Assembly: GCA_017470505.1 (NCBI GenBank)
Contig: JAFUYO010000036.1
Span: forward strand, 1 to 64,000
Direction: 5' to 3'
DNA: 64,000 nt
Source of the DNA: Butyrivibrio sp.
GTDB taxonomy: Bacteria; Bacillota; Clostridia; Lachnospirales; Lachnospiraceae
Each line of letters opens with the position of its first letter. The stretch's first letter is position 1. The notes beneath the pieces are model-generated. The model searched no databases and had not been told where the DNA came from. It worked only from the letters and a program-made list of their open reading frames with translations. The translations under genes were made by a program, and so were the position numbers. This document shows, one piece after another, positions 7,867 through 16,266 of this stretch.

Positions 7867-7935
7867 AACTGTTTTCTCCTTTTCTTTATGGTTGTATTTG
7901 TCCGCAACTAAAGAGGACTGCACCATCGCAATCCG

Positions 7936-7979
7936 TTTTCACAATTATTATGGAATCTGATATCTTCAAAATCTTGAAG
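7936..7979 (-). repeat. 44-bp intergenic repeat, copy A
   Basis: This aligns without gaps to 8880-8923 and 9469-9512. The conserved core on the minus strand is TCAA, then ATTTTGA, then TCCATA, then GTG. It begins 5 bases after the stop codon of the 278-residue gene. Confidence 0.7.
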
Positions 7980-7984
7980 TCTCA

Positions 7985-8821
7985 CTATTTTCTATAACAG
8001 GTAAGCGACCATGAAAAGCCGAAATCATACCATAATCCGTAATTATTAAATATATTCGCAAATTCCGATTGCAGATATCCGGTAATCTCCGGAATTGATA
8101 TGATCCCCGTTTCATCCAAAGCACATTCCCTGATAAATTCAGTTTTTGCATCTGCAACCATTTGCTCCCAAACCGGTTTTACATCCTCCATACTAAGAGA
8201 TTCTGATATTTCCATATCAGCAAGGTATTCTTCATAGGTTCCGTATCTTTGATAGGCGGGCGTAAGTTTTTCTTCTCCATTCTCATACGCTTCTCCATTT
8301 ACAAAATCCTGATATTCTTCCCATGTATCGAAAACCAGTGGATCCCACGCTGTATAGTCAGGGTTGTCAAATCTATCCTCCAGAATCTGTGCCAGAAACT
8401 CTTCAGGTGATGCCAGCTCATATTTCTCATACATATAATCCTCAAGGATTCCCGTATGAGCAAAAATGTAATCCCATGCATCAGGAGAAATATCCGATTT
8501 CTTTACACCTTCATAAGTATCATGACGAAGCACCATGTAAAGCGGTCCCTCATATACCATATCAAGGATATGCTCAGGATTTGAAAAGCTCTTCCATACC
8601 GGGTGACGATTTCCATAACTGTCTGTTTCATCCGTAATACCGGTTGTATAATCTTCCGGATTCTCACAAACAGTTATCTTAATATTCGGCAAACCGCAAT
8701 ATAGATCTCCCTTATTATTACAGCCCGGGAAATACGCCTTGCCGTCCGCCAGAATAGTCACATCCTGCCACAGCCCCCACTTCTGCAGAAATCTTATCAG
8801 CTCGATTACCATTTTTTCCAT
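7985..8821 (-). CDS. uncharacterised 278-residue acidic protein
   Basis: The family is not recognised. The protein is strongly acidic and Tyr/Trp-rich (WEEYQDFVNGEAYENGEE, YGTYEEYLADMEI), with no membrane segment and no catalytic motif that I can name. The start is supported by GGAGGTGC directly upstream of the ATG. It is flanked by repeat copies B (upstream) and A (downstream), so it looks like a self-contained unit. Confidence 0.6.
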   Translation of the reverse strand: MEKMVIELIRFLQKWGLWQDVTILADGKAYFPGCNNKGDLYCGLPNIKITVCENPEDYTTGITDETDSYGNRHPVWKSFSNPEHILDMVYEGPLYMVLRHDTYEGVKKSDISPDAWDYIFAHTGILEDYMYEKYELASPEEFLAQILEDRFDNPDYTAWDPLVFDTWEEYQDFVNGEAYENGEEKLTPAYQRYGTYEEYLADMEISESLSMEDVKPVWEQMVADAKTEFIRECALDETGIISIPEITGYLQSEFANIFNNYGLWYDFGFSWSLTCYRK

Positions 8822-8879
8822 GCTGCACCTCCGATCAATTTTTATGCATCAAAAAAGAACTGCCTGCTATAGACAATTC

Positions 8880-8923
8880 TTTTCACGAATAATATGGAAT
8901 TTCCGGAGTTCAAAATATTGAAG
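8880..8923 (-). repeat. 44-bp intergenic repeat, copy B
   Basis: The repeat starts 10 bases after the HAD gene's stop codon. On the minus strand it shares TCAATATTTTGA with copy C and TCCATA and GTGAAAA with copy A. Confidence 0.7.
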
Positions 8924-8933
8924 ATGGCGATTT

Positions 8934-9440
8934 TTACAAAAGGTCTTTCTCCAACAACTGCAATCTTGTATCTTCGGAACTGATGTGGAGGATTCCGGTT
9001 CCTCCGTAGTTAACCCAGTCATCTATATTGGATTTAAGATCATCGATCAGAATGCTGTCCTTTCCTGTGCAGAAATTTTTCTTTTCTTCGCGATATACAA
9101 TATTTACCTTCAGTTCCGGTGTCAATAAGCGGTGCGCCCATGCTATCTTATCTTCTCCGGCAGTCGTTATCCCTCTTTTGGGTTTAGGAATCCCCGTCAG
9201 GATCTCGCATTTATCTCCGTATCTTTCGTATAGTTCTCTGAAAAGTTCTACTGCCCCCGGCATAGGCTCCAATCTGTCATAAAAATGTGGTACCCCCCGG
9301 ACCCTTTCCCACATCAGGTCGTCTTCTTCCTTAGAGCGATGTTCGCCTTGCTTAAGCGGCTTCAAACCGCAAAGTTCTGTTACGCCACCATCAAAATCTG
9401 CAAGAACGCCATCCATATCGAAGTATATTTTCCTTGCCAT
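8934..9440 (-). CDS. HAD-superfamily 5'(3')-nucleotidase-like protein
   Basis: The 168-residue protein has the HAD nucleophile motif FDMDGVLADF (Asp8 nucleophile, Asp10 acid/base). A Thr in ILTGIPKPKRG (about residue 81) matches motif II, and ILIDDLKSNI (about 131-140) matches the motif IV Asp pair. The length and the GAVELFRELYERYG segment fit the deoxyribonucleotidase (NT5C-like) group, so dephosphorylation of a nucleotide is the likely reaction. GAGGAGGTGC precedes the ATG. The gene is bracketed by repeat copies C and B. Confidence 0.8.
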   Translation of the reverse strand: MARKIYFDMDGVLADFDGGVTELCGLKPLKQGEHRSKEEDDLMWERVRGVPHFYDRLEPMPGAVELFRELYERYGDKCEILTGIPKPKRGITTAGEDKIAWAHRLLTPELKVNIVYREEKKNFCTGKDSILIDDLKSNIDDWVNYGGTGILHISSEDTRLQLLEKDLL

Positions 9441-9468
9441 AGTGCACCTCCTCGAATAATAATTTTCG

Positions 9469-9512
9469 GTTACACTTATATTATGGAGTTATTCATCGTC
9501 AAAATATTGAGT
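9469..9512 (-). repeat. 44-bp intergenic repeat, copy C
   Basis: This copy begins immediately after the TGA (9513-9515) of the 153-residue gene. TTGACG and TATAAG separated by 16 bases could serve as a promoter for the HAD gene. Confidence 0.65.
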
Positions 9513-9974
9513 TCAGCTTTCTAACAGACCAAATTTCTCTATTAAAAGTCTTTCAACTTTATATGCCTCATCTTTATCCTTTGTTTTTATCACGATTATG
9601 TGTGGATGATACCACCTCTTTTTATTATCATACAGCCACTTCTTTGCCTCTCCCGGTTTTGGATAATTCATAAATCTAACATCACTTCCATATGCATTTA
9701 CTTTCATTGACCCGGACTTACCGGCAACGATTGCAAACAAAGAATCGGCATTATAGTTATCTCTCTCTGATTCAAAAAATTTTATATACGCAAAGTATTC
9801 TATTCCCTTATCACATAAAGACTCTTCAAATTGTCTTTTTTTCCCTCTTTTATATCTTTCCTGGTTCTGTTCAAGGAAAGTTCCAACCATCTCATATGGT
9901 AATCCATCAACCTCAAGTTGAGTCTTTACTGCTTCTAAACTGTATTTAGGATTCCAACCATTATCTAAATGCAT
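9513..9974 (-). CDS. uncharacterised 153-residue protein, possibly GIY-YIG-like
   Basis: The family assignment is tentative. The segment YFAYIKFF followed by LFAIVAGKSGS (about residues 60-92) and the end KDEAYKVERLLIEKFGLLES resemble the strands and last helix of small GIY-YIG-type nuclease domains. I cannot identify the full catalytic set. The ATG overlaps the end of the sigma/WYL gene by 14 bases, so the two are co-transcribed. AAAAGG lies somewhat far upstream of the start. Confidence 0.5.
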   Translation of the reverse strand: MHLDNGWNPKYSLEAVKTQLEVDGLPYEMVGTFLEQNQERYKRGKKRQFEESLCDKGIEYFAYIKFFESERDNYNADSLFAIVAGKSGSMKVNAYGSDVRFMNYPKPGEAKKWLYDNKKRWYHPHIIVIKTKDKDEAYKVERLLIEKFGLLES

Positions 9975-11757
9975 ATTTTTGAGTCATCCTTTTCATTTCA
10001 ACCATAATTAGTGTTCTGATTTCCTCATCCATAATCTCCACCCTGCTTCCATACTGCATTGCCCAGTGTACGATCATTGTCGGGGAAGTCCGCACTTTTA
10101 CAATATCATGCTGTGTTTCTCTGCCCTTATCATCCGTTCCGGTGACTTCATCCACCTTTTCATAATGATTTCCGAACCAGTCGTGGATAATGGTATAATC
10201 CGTATTTCTTATCTTGATCCTGATATCCTGCGGCTCATCGTAAGCCATATTTAGATGCTCTGACATATATTTTTCCGGATCCCAGGTCGCATTAAAGATC
10301 GGAAGTCCTGCGAAATCCGTGATTTCGACAGGAACTACCCTGCCTTCCTCGTCCAGTATCAGTTCCATATCCGACATCAGATCAACCCGGTAATGCCACA
10401 CACGACGATCACCTTTTTTCAGTCCAATACAATAGTAATTGTCGTGATAAACCACCAGATGATACGGACTCAGCTCATGCACATATTCATCTGTCGGTAC
10501 CAGTTCGTGTTCCGCATTATAGCGGTTAAACTTAAATCTCACTTGCCCCAAATTATTTACCGCATATTGCAATGTCTTCAGATTCTCCGCAAAACCGGCT
10601 TTTTCATCAGTTGTCCTCCCGGTAAATCTCCCATGTACCGCTTTGGGGCTGAACTTAAGGCCTTTGCCATCCCAGTATGGAGTCGCGTAATATTTGCCGG
10701 CCGTACCAATGATCTTGCCTATCAATCTCTCCTTCTCCTCCATGGACAACATGTCCGTAAAACTTACAAGTTGTATCAGACGGTCTGTTTCCTCATAAGT
10801 AAAAGGATGTACATAAGAAAGGCCATTAAGAACCGGAGCCGAGCCGGACTCGACCTTCTGCGAGCTACTCTTATTCTGTTTAATGTTTTTATTCAACTTA
10901 TCTTCCGTATAGCCGTCGTACTTGATCCTGTAATCGCTGTCATTATCATCGCTGTACTCCCCCGGATTAAGCTCCAGCAGAATCTCAGCGATCGTTTTAT
11001 TGAATGTATTATCCGATTCAACAGAAGTACTGTTACTATATTTTCCAATTCGGTACAGACGAAGCAGGTACTTTAAGTCTTCCTTAGATACACTGTGCTT
11101 CTCATCCGTAGTCTGCTTTAATATTTCCAATATCTGGAGAGTGCTTCTTTCATTGCTGTATCCTCCGAGATCTGATATGCCGCCTTCTAAGTACAACTGC
11201 TCAAGTGCATCTTTATTGGCTTTTTCATCCTTAAGAAGCCCTGCTATCTCTGACATTCTGCTAAGATTTCCATCCTCAGACGTGTCTGTTTCAGTCTCAT
11301 CACTATGTTTCTCCCGCATGAGAGCATAAGACAGCACATTATCCGGTATTCCCCCGTCTTCATCTATTGAAATACGTGAAATAACACTGCTTTTAGTCTC
11401 GACCGATTTCCTCTTTTCAGTTTTCGGTCTCTCTGTAAGTCCCAGCGGATTCAGTTGAAGATCCAGTTCTTTTGATATCTCTCCATTTATATAATAGGTC
11501 GCATATGTCAGAAGTTTTCCATTTTCAGGGTCATAGTTCTTTATGGCAGATACAAAACCCTGCCATCCGGCTATATAAAGATCTTCTTCCAGTTCCATCC
11601 GAAAGGTATCTGACAAATCAAGTCTTCTTAACCTCTTCCAGCAGCACTCATGTATATAGCGGTCAAAGTTTCGGCAAATATCACCCCAAGCGTCGTTATT
11701 GCCGGCTTTGATATCACTTATCAGTACATCGATTTCCTGATCCGTTAAATAATTCAT
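9961..11757 (-). CDS. sigma-70 region 2 - winged HTH - WYL domain fusion regulator
   Basis: This 598-residue protein has an unusual order of domains. Residues about 20-105 resemble sigma-70 region 2: LEEDLYIAGWQGFVSAIKNY followed by DPENGKLLTYATYYINGEI. A polar linker follows (about 110-200). Then comes LQILEILKQTTDEKHSVS (about 206-223), the start of the winged HTH that precedes WYL domains. The WYL core is YHLVVYHDNYYCIGLKKGDR (about 432-451), and a WCX-like C-terminal domain ends the protein. No region 4 is seen. WYL domains sense ligands such as nucleic acids or nucleotides in other regulators. It starts 18 bases after rlmD and overlaps the next gene, and may regulate the cargo genes. Confidence 0.75.
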   Translation of the reverse strand: MNYLTDQEIDVLISDIKAGNNDAWGDICRNFDRYIHECCWKRLRRLDLSDTFRMELEEDLYIAGWQGFVSAIKNYDPENGKLLTYATYYINGEISKELDLQLNPLGLTERPKTEKRKSVETKSSVISRISIDEDGGIPDNVLSYALMREKHSDETETDTSEDGNLSRMSEIAGLLKDEKANKDALEQLYLEGGISDLGGYSNERSTLQILEILKQTTDEKHSVSKEDLKYLLRLYRIGKYSNSTSVESDNTFNKTIAEILLELNPGEYSDDNDSDYRIKYDGYTEDKLNKNIKQNKSSSQKVESGSAPVLNGLSYVHPFTYEETDRLIQLVSFTDMLSMEEKERLIGKIIGTAGKYYATPYWDGKGLKFSPKAVHGRFTGRTTDEKAGFAENLKTLQYAVNNLGQVRFKFNRYNAEHELVPTDEYVHELSPYHLVVYHDNYYCIGLKKGDRRVWHYRVDLMSDMELILDEEGRVVPVEITDFAGLPIFNATWDPEKYMSEHLNMAYDEPQDIRIKIRNTDYTIIHDWFGNHYEKVDEVTGTDDKGRETQHDIVKVRTSPTMIVHWAMQYGSRVEIMDEEIRTLIMVEMKRMTQKYAFR

Positions 11758-11775
11758 TTTAATTCTTCCTCATAT

Positions 11776-13452
11776 TCATATCATCTGAAAGTGTCTCAGG
11801 GCATCCTCAATCGCCTTAACCTTCTTCTCCGGACACCCCGGCTGCTTACTGTCCGGTGACTTCGGCTTATTATAATTCTCCCGCTCAATGATCCCGTGCT
11901 TCTGCTTAACCTGCGCGATATTGAGATTAGTCACCCGATAACCATATTTTGCTTTTATCCAATCCCGTATGGCGTTATATGTTGCACCCTTCTTAAAACC
12001 ATCCGTGTCCATATCCTCCAGACTGAATTCAACCCGCAATTTCTGTGACTTGACATCTCCCTTGGAAAGCAAACATACAGTCTCCACATGACTCGTCCAC
12101 GGGAACTGGTCGACGGCAACGGCTCTTGTCATGCAGTAGCCGCTCTCCTGCAGGACTTCGAGGTCCCTGGCGAGGGATGTGGGCTTGCAGGACACATAGA
12201 TCATGTACCGGACGCCGTAGCCGATTATCTTCTGGAGAGCCTTGGGATTGATGCCGTCGCGAGGGGGATCGAGGATGATGATGTCTGGCTTTTCTTCGAT
12301 CTCGTCAAGGACCTTCAGGACATCACCCGCGATGAACTCGCAGTTATCGAGGTGATTGAGCCTGGCGTTTTCTCTGGCTGCCCTCACTGCCTCCTCCACA
12401 ATCTCGACACCTATCACTTTGGTGGCAACAGGTGCCAAAAGCTGCGAGATCGTCCCCGTACCTGAATACAGATCGTAGATGACCCCGTCCTTCCTTATCT
12501 TCTTCTGATCGTAGAGACTCTTTATATAGCCGCGAACAGTCTGATAGAGGACCTCTGCGCTCAGCGAGTTGGTCTGGAAAAAAGAAAATGGTGTGATCCT
12601 GAATTTGAGTCCCAGAAGGTACTCATAGAAATAGTCCTGTCCATACAGAACTTCGGTTCCCTCATCGATGACCGCATCCGCAAGGGAGTCGTTTCTGGTG
12701 TGGAGTATACCTGTAATCTTACCCGTGAGATTAAGTGACAGGAGCATTTTGGTGTAGATTGAGAGATCGTGTTCCTCCTGAGTAGTCGTGACAAGGTCGA
12801 TCAGGATCTCTCCCGTCCTGACAGCCTTTCGCACAAGCAGGTGCCGCAGGTAACCTTTCTGCTTCATTCTGTGGTAAAAAGAAATATCTCCGCGCTCGTA
12901 CATCGGCGCAAAAAAATCCACAGTAGCGGATAGTATCGACCTGTAATCATCGTCGACTATACGGCATCCACTTACTGTGACTATATCGTAAAAGCTGCCT
13001 CTCTTGTGCATTCCAAGACAGAGGGAGCCTCCCATCACCTCGTCTCCGAAGGTGAATTCCATTTTATTTCTGTATGCAAACTTAACCGGGCTGGTCTTGA
13101 TGCCCTCCCAGGTAAATCTGCAGGACTGCCTCTCGATGGCAGGCGCAAGAAGCGTTCTGACCTGCTGCTCTTTGAGTCCCAGTTCCTTTACATAGGGCAT
13201 GGTGAGATAGCTGCATCCACCGCACTTTCCGAAGTGAATGCATGGACTCTCCACGGCATCTGCCGGCTCCTCGATGACCTCCAAAAGCCGTCCCTCCGCC
13301 CTGTCCTTGCGGACCTTCTGAATCTGTACAGATACCTTCTGATCGGGGAGGACGCCCTTGACGACGACCTTCCCCTCAGGAGTCTGTACAATTCCCTTAT
13401 TGGGGAATTCAACTTTCTTTACGATTCCCTCGATAATATCTTTCTTTTTCAC
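11776..13452 (-). CDS. rlmD: TrmA/RlmD-family 23S rRNA (uracil-5-)-methyltransferase with C-terminal extension
   Basis: The 558-residue enzyme has an N-terminal TRAM domain (about 1-62), a Cys cluster with CIHFGKCGGC for a 4Fe-4S centre (about 71-80), the SAM-binding DLYSGTGTISQ, and the catalytic-site motifs LDPPRDG and VSCKPTSLARD. It should methylate uridine in 23S rRNA; RlmD and RlmCD specificities cannot be told apart here. About 85 residues after the normal end form an extra domain (YNAIRDWIKAKYGYRV, then IIERENYNKPKSPDSKQPG). The start is GTG with a weak Shine-Dalgarno, 6 bases after the small membrane-protein gene. Confidence 0.9.
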   Translation of the reverse strand: MKKKDIIEGIVKKVEFPNKGIVQTPEGKVVVKGVLPDQKVSVQIQKVRKDRAEGRLLEVIEEPADAVESPCIHFGKCGGCSYLTMPYVKELGLKEQQVRTLLAPAIERQSCRFTWEGIKTSPVKFAYRNKMEFTFGDEVMGGSLCLGMHKRGSFYDIVTVSGCRIVDDDYRSILSATVDFFAPMYERGDISFYHRMKQKGYLRHLLVRKAVRTGEILIDLVTTTQEEHDLSIYTKMLLSLNLTGKITGILHTRNDSLADAVIDEGTEVLYGQDYFYEYLLGLKFRITPFSFFQTNSLSAEVLYQTVRGYIKSLYDQKKIRKDGVIYDLYSGTGTISQLLAPVATKVIGVEIVEEAVRAARENARLNHLDNCEFIAGDVLKVLDEIEEKPDIIILDPPRDGINPKALQKIIGYGVRYMIYVSCKPTSLARDLEVLQESGYCMTRAVAVDQFPWTSHVETVCLLSKGDVKSQKLRVEFSLEDMDTDGFKKGATYNAIRDWIKAKYGYRVTNLNIAQVKQKHGIIERENYNKPKSPDSKQPGCPEKKVKAIEDALRHFQMI

Positions 13453-13458
13453 AATGTA

Positions 13459-13719
13459 TCAGCTCTCTTTAATGAAATCTTCATCCTCGAAGTCGTCCTC
13501 GAAATCATCGAAGTCGTCATCATAATAATCGTCCTCAAAGGCAGGAGTCATGTAACGGTAAACGAGAAAAGAGATACATGCTACAGCTGATATAGACCCA
13601 AGCACAGCCAGAATCCAAAGGATCACGTTGCCAGGTTTCTTGGCATTAGCTGCCTCTCTCTTGTCAAGGAGATCATTGATTCGTGTCATCTCGATAAGAT
13701 CTTCAATTTTTGATTCCAT
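13459..13719 (-). CDS. small single-pass membrane protein with acidic tail
   Basis: The 86-residue protein has a polar N-terminus, one transmembrane helix (about residues 31-54, VILWILAVLGSISAVACISF) and a C-terminal tail made almost wholly of D, E, F and Y. The function is unknown. It lies 6 bases upstream of rlmD in the same direction and about 50 bases after pcrA. An outward or inward acidic tail could bind cations or partner proteins, which is speculation. Confidence 0.65.
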   Translation of the reverse strand: MESKIEDLIEMTRINDLLDKREAANAKKPGNVILWILAVLGSISAVACISFLVYRYMTPAFEDDYYDDDFDDFEDDFEDEDFIKES

Positions 13720-13770
13720 CTGTTAGCCCTCCATTTTTGAATTGATTAGTTCATTATATCATAAATTACT

Positions 13771-16266
13771 CTATTCTTTCTTAAGTTTGGCAATCGTGGC
13801 ATACATTATTTTCTGCCCGTACTGTTCAAATCTTACAGTCACAACGTAGTCCTTCGGCCCCTGCTCAAGAGCTGTGACAACTCCCGCTCCCCACTTTACA
13901 TGGGATACCCGGTCGCCCACTGTATAATCAGGCTTCTCTGTTTTCATTGGCATACCCTTGGAGAGCCCTTTAAGTGATCCCTTTGTATGCGTCGCCCCGA
14001 CACCTGCGATGTAAGGCTTGTTGGGAACCGCCCTCTTCTCGGGTTTCTTTGGTTTGGAAGAAGCCTTTATACGGTATGTCCCGGCAAGAGAGGATCTGTC
14101 ACTGCTGCCGGACACCCCGGCCTGCGCTCCTCTTTCTGTGCTGCGGTTACGGTTTAAGCCCTTTGCGTAGTTTGCCCTGATGCCGGAGTAGCCACTGTCG
14201 CTGTCGTCATCGTCGTCATCATAACCTGATGAGCGGTCTTTGTAAGTATCCTCGACTCCCTCGTATTCATCGAGGCTCTCGCCCCCGTCAAAAAGAAATG
14301 ACGCCGAAGTTAAGGTCTCAGCCGTATCTAAAAGCTCATCCGGGATCTCTTTGGCAAATCTGCTGAGCATGTTGTACCGGGTCTCTCCCCTTACCATCCT
14401 GCGCTTTGCCGCTGTCAGGGTCAGATTTCTCTTGGCTCTCGTTATGCCGACATAAGCCAGTCTCCTCTCCTCCTCAACAGCCTCGGGGTCAGTGTCCTCG
14501 TTCTGGGTGGTCATATAGCTTGGGAAAACTCCCTCCTCCATTCCTGTCAGATACACATTTTCAAACTCAAGTCCCTTCGCTGAGTGAAGGGTCATGAGCA
14601 ACACTTTCTCGTTGTCGTCGCCTATCCTGTCTATGTCCGCTACAAGAGCCACCTCCTCAAGGAATCCCGTGAGAGTAGGCTCCTGTGTCTCGTCGTCCTC
14701 CTCGTAGGCAGCCGCCTTGGATATGAGCTCGTCGACGTTCTGCACTCTGTCGTTGTCACCGCTATCGTCGTCCTCATCAATAGTCTTCAGGTACTGCAGG
14801 TATCCGATCACATCGATGACATCCTCAAGCAGCTCCTCAAGCGACATCTCTTTTGCCTTGGTCCGAAAGGCCCTTATCATCGTGACAAAATCCTTAAGCT
14901 TCGAAGTGCTCCTGCCTACGGCAACGATCTGATCCGCCTCGCATAGCGCGTCAAAAAAGCTTATCTGTCTCTCATTTGCATAGTTCTGGACGTGCTCTAT
15001 GGTTGTAGCGCCGATACCTCGCTTGGGAACGTTTATGATCCTCTTTACCGCGATGTCGTCAGAACCTGAATCTATAGTTTTGAGGTAGGCCAGCAGGTCT
15101 TTGATCTCGCGCCTTGAGTAGAAGTTCGTGCCACCGACGATATCGTACGGGATCCCCTCGTAGACAAAACGCTCTTCAAGCACACGCGACTGCGCGTTTG
15201 TGCGATAGAGTATCGCGGTGTCGCTGTAGCTGAGCTTCCCCTGCCTGTGGAGACGCCCTATCTCGGATGCGACAAACTCTGCCTCATCAAGAGCCGTGTC
15301 GAACTGCTTAAGGCGAACCTTCCCGCCGTCCCTGATATCCGTCCAGAGCGCCTTGTCCTTGCGGCCGTAATTATTCCTTATGACAGCGTTTGCGGCATCG
15401 AGGATCTGCTGCGTCGAGCGGTAGTTCTGCTCGAGCTTTATGACCGTGCAGTTCTTGTAGACATTCTCAAAATCAAGGATATTCCTGATATTTGCGCCCC
15501 TGAACCTGTATATGCTCTGGTCGTCATCTCCGACCACACACAGGTTTTTGTATCTGTCCGCGAGCAGCCTTATAAACTCAAACTGAGCGTTGTTGGTGTC
15601 CTGGTACTCATCCACCATGATGTACTTAAATCTCTCCTGATAGTACTCAAGCACATCGCTGTTTTTCTGAAAGAGCTCCACGCACTTCATGATTAGATCG
15701 TCGAAATCGAAGGCATTGTTCTTTTTGAGCGCGCTCTGATACTCCGTGTAGGCCTTGGATATCCTGCTCTTTATGTAGTCATCGGCTGCTGCCCGGGCAT
15801 ACTCATCAGGCCCCACCAGATTGTCCTTGCACCTTGAAATCGTACCCTGTATCTGGCGGAGCTTTAGAGTGGTTGTCTCAAGCTGGAATCTCTTGCATAT
15901 CTCTTTTAAAAGAGTCTTGGAATCGTCGGCGTCATATATCGTGAAGTTGGAGGTGTATCCAATCCTGTCCGCATACCTTCTGAGTATTCTTGTGCAGCTT
16001 GAATGGAAGGTAGAAACCCAGATGCTCTCCGCTCCGAAGCCCACAATCTTGTCAACCCTGTCCCTCATCTCGCCCGCAGCCTTGTTGGTAAAGGTGATGG
16101 CCATGATGTTCCAGGGATTAACCGAGCACTTATCGATCAGGTACGCGACCCTGTGAGTCAGAACCCTCGTCTTTCCGGAACCGGCACCTGCCAGTATCAG
16201 GACCGGCCCGTCTGTCTGAAACACAGCCTGCTTCTGCTGTGCATTTAAAGTATCGTAAATTCCCAT
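13771..16266 (-). CDS. pcrA: UvrD/PcrA-type superfamily 1 DNA helicase
   Basis: The 831-residue 3'-5' helicase has all SF1A motifs: Q-motif LNAQQKQAV, Walker A GAGSGKT (about 27-33), DEYQDTNNAQ (motif II), GDDDQSIYRFRGA (motif III), QNYRST (motif IV), LMTLHSAKGLEFENVY (motif V) and VGITRAKRNLTL (motif VI). The last 50 residues (YTVGDRVSHVKWGAGVV) form the PcrA C-terminal Tudor-like domain that contacts RNA polymerase. A Ser/Gly/Asp-rich linker sits before it. It acts in repair, replication restart and plasmid rolling-circle replication. It overlaps the DUF1836 gene by one base. Confidence 0.97.
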   Translation of the reverse strand: MGIYDTLNAQQKQAVFQTDGPVLILAGAGSGKTRVLTHRVAYLIDKCSVNPWNIMAITFTNKAAGEMRDRVDKIVGFGAESIWVSTFHSSCTRILRRYADRIGYTSNFTIYDADDSKTLLKEICKRFQLETTTLKLRQIQGTISRCKDNLVGPDEYARAAADDYIKSRISKAYTEYQSALKKNNAFDFDDLIMKCVELFQKNSDVLEYYQERFKYIMVDEYQDTNNAQFEFIRLLADRYKNLCVVGDDDQSIYRFRGANIRNILDFENVYKNCTVIKLEQNYRSTQQILDAANAVIRNNYGRKDKALWTDIRDGGKVRLKQFDTALDEAEFVASEIGRLHRQGKLSYSDTAILYRTNAQSRVLEERFVYEGIPYDIVGGTNFYSRREIKDLLAYLKTIDSGSDDIAVKRIINVPKRGIGATTIEHVQNYANERQISFFDALCEADQIVAVGRSTSKLKDFVTMIRAFRTKAKEMSLEELLEDVIDVIGYLQYLKTIDEDDDSGDNDRVQNVDELISKAAAYEEDDETQEPTLTGFLEEVALVADIDRIGDDNEKVLLMTLHSAKGLEFENVYLTGMEEGVFPSYMTTQNEDTDPEAVEEERRLAYVGITRAKRNLTLTAAKRRMVRGETRYNMLSRFAKEIPDELLDTAETLTSASFLFDGGESLDEYEGVEDTYKDRSSGYDDDDDDSDSGYSGIRANYAKGLNRNRSTERGAQAGVSGSSDRSSLAGTYRIKASSKPKKPEKRAVPNKPYIAGVGATHTKGSLKGLSKGMPMKTEKPDYTVGDRVSHVKWGAGVVTALEQGPKDYVVTVRFEQYGQKIMYATIAKLKKE

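Noticed and set aside
7936-9512. Integron attC sites
   Set aside because: The repeat has no recognisable core-site and inverse-core pair and no integrase is in the window; it is kept only as an unexplained repeat.
13460-13560. Tandem repeat of Asp/Glu codons
   Set aside because: It encodes the acidic tail of a small membrane protein; similar acidic runs end NusA and the mob accessory protein.
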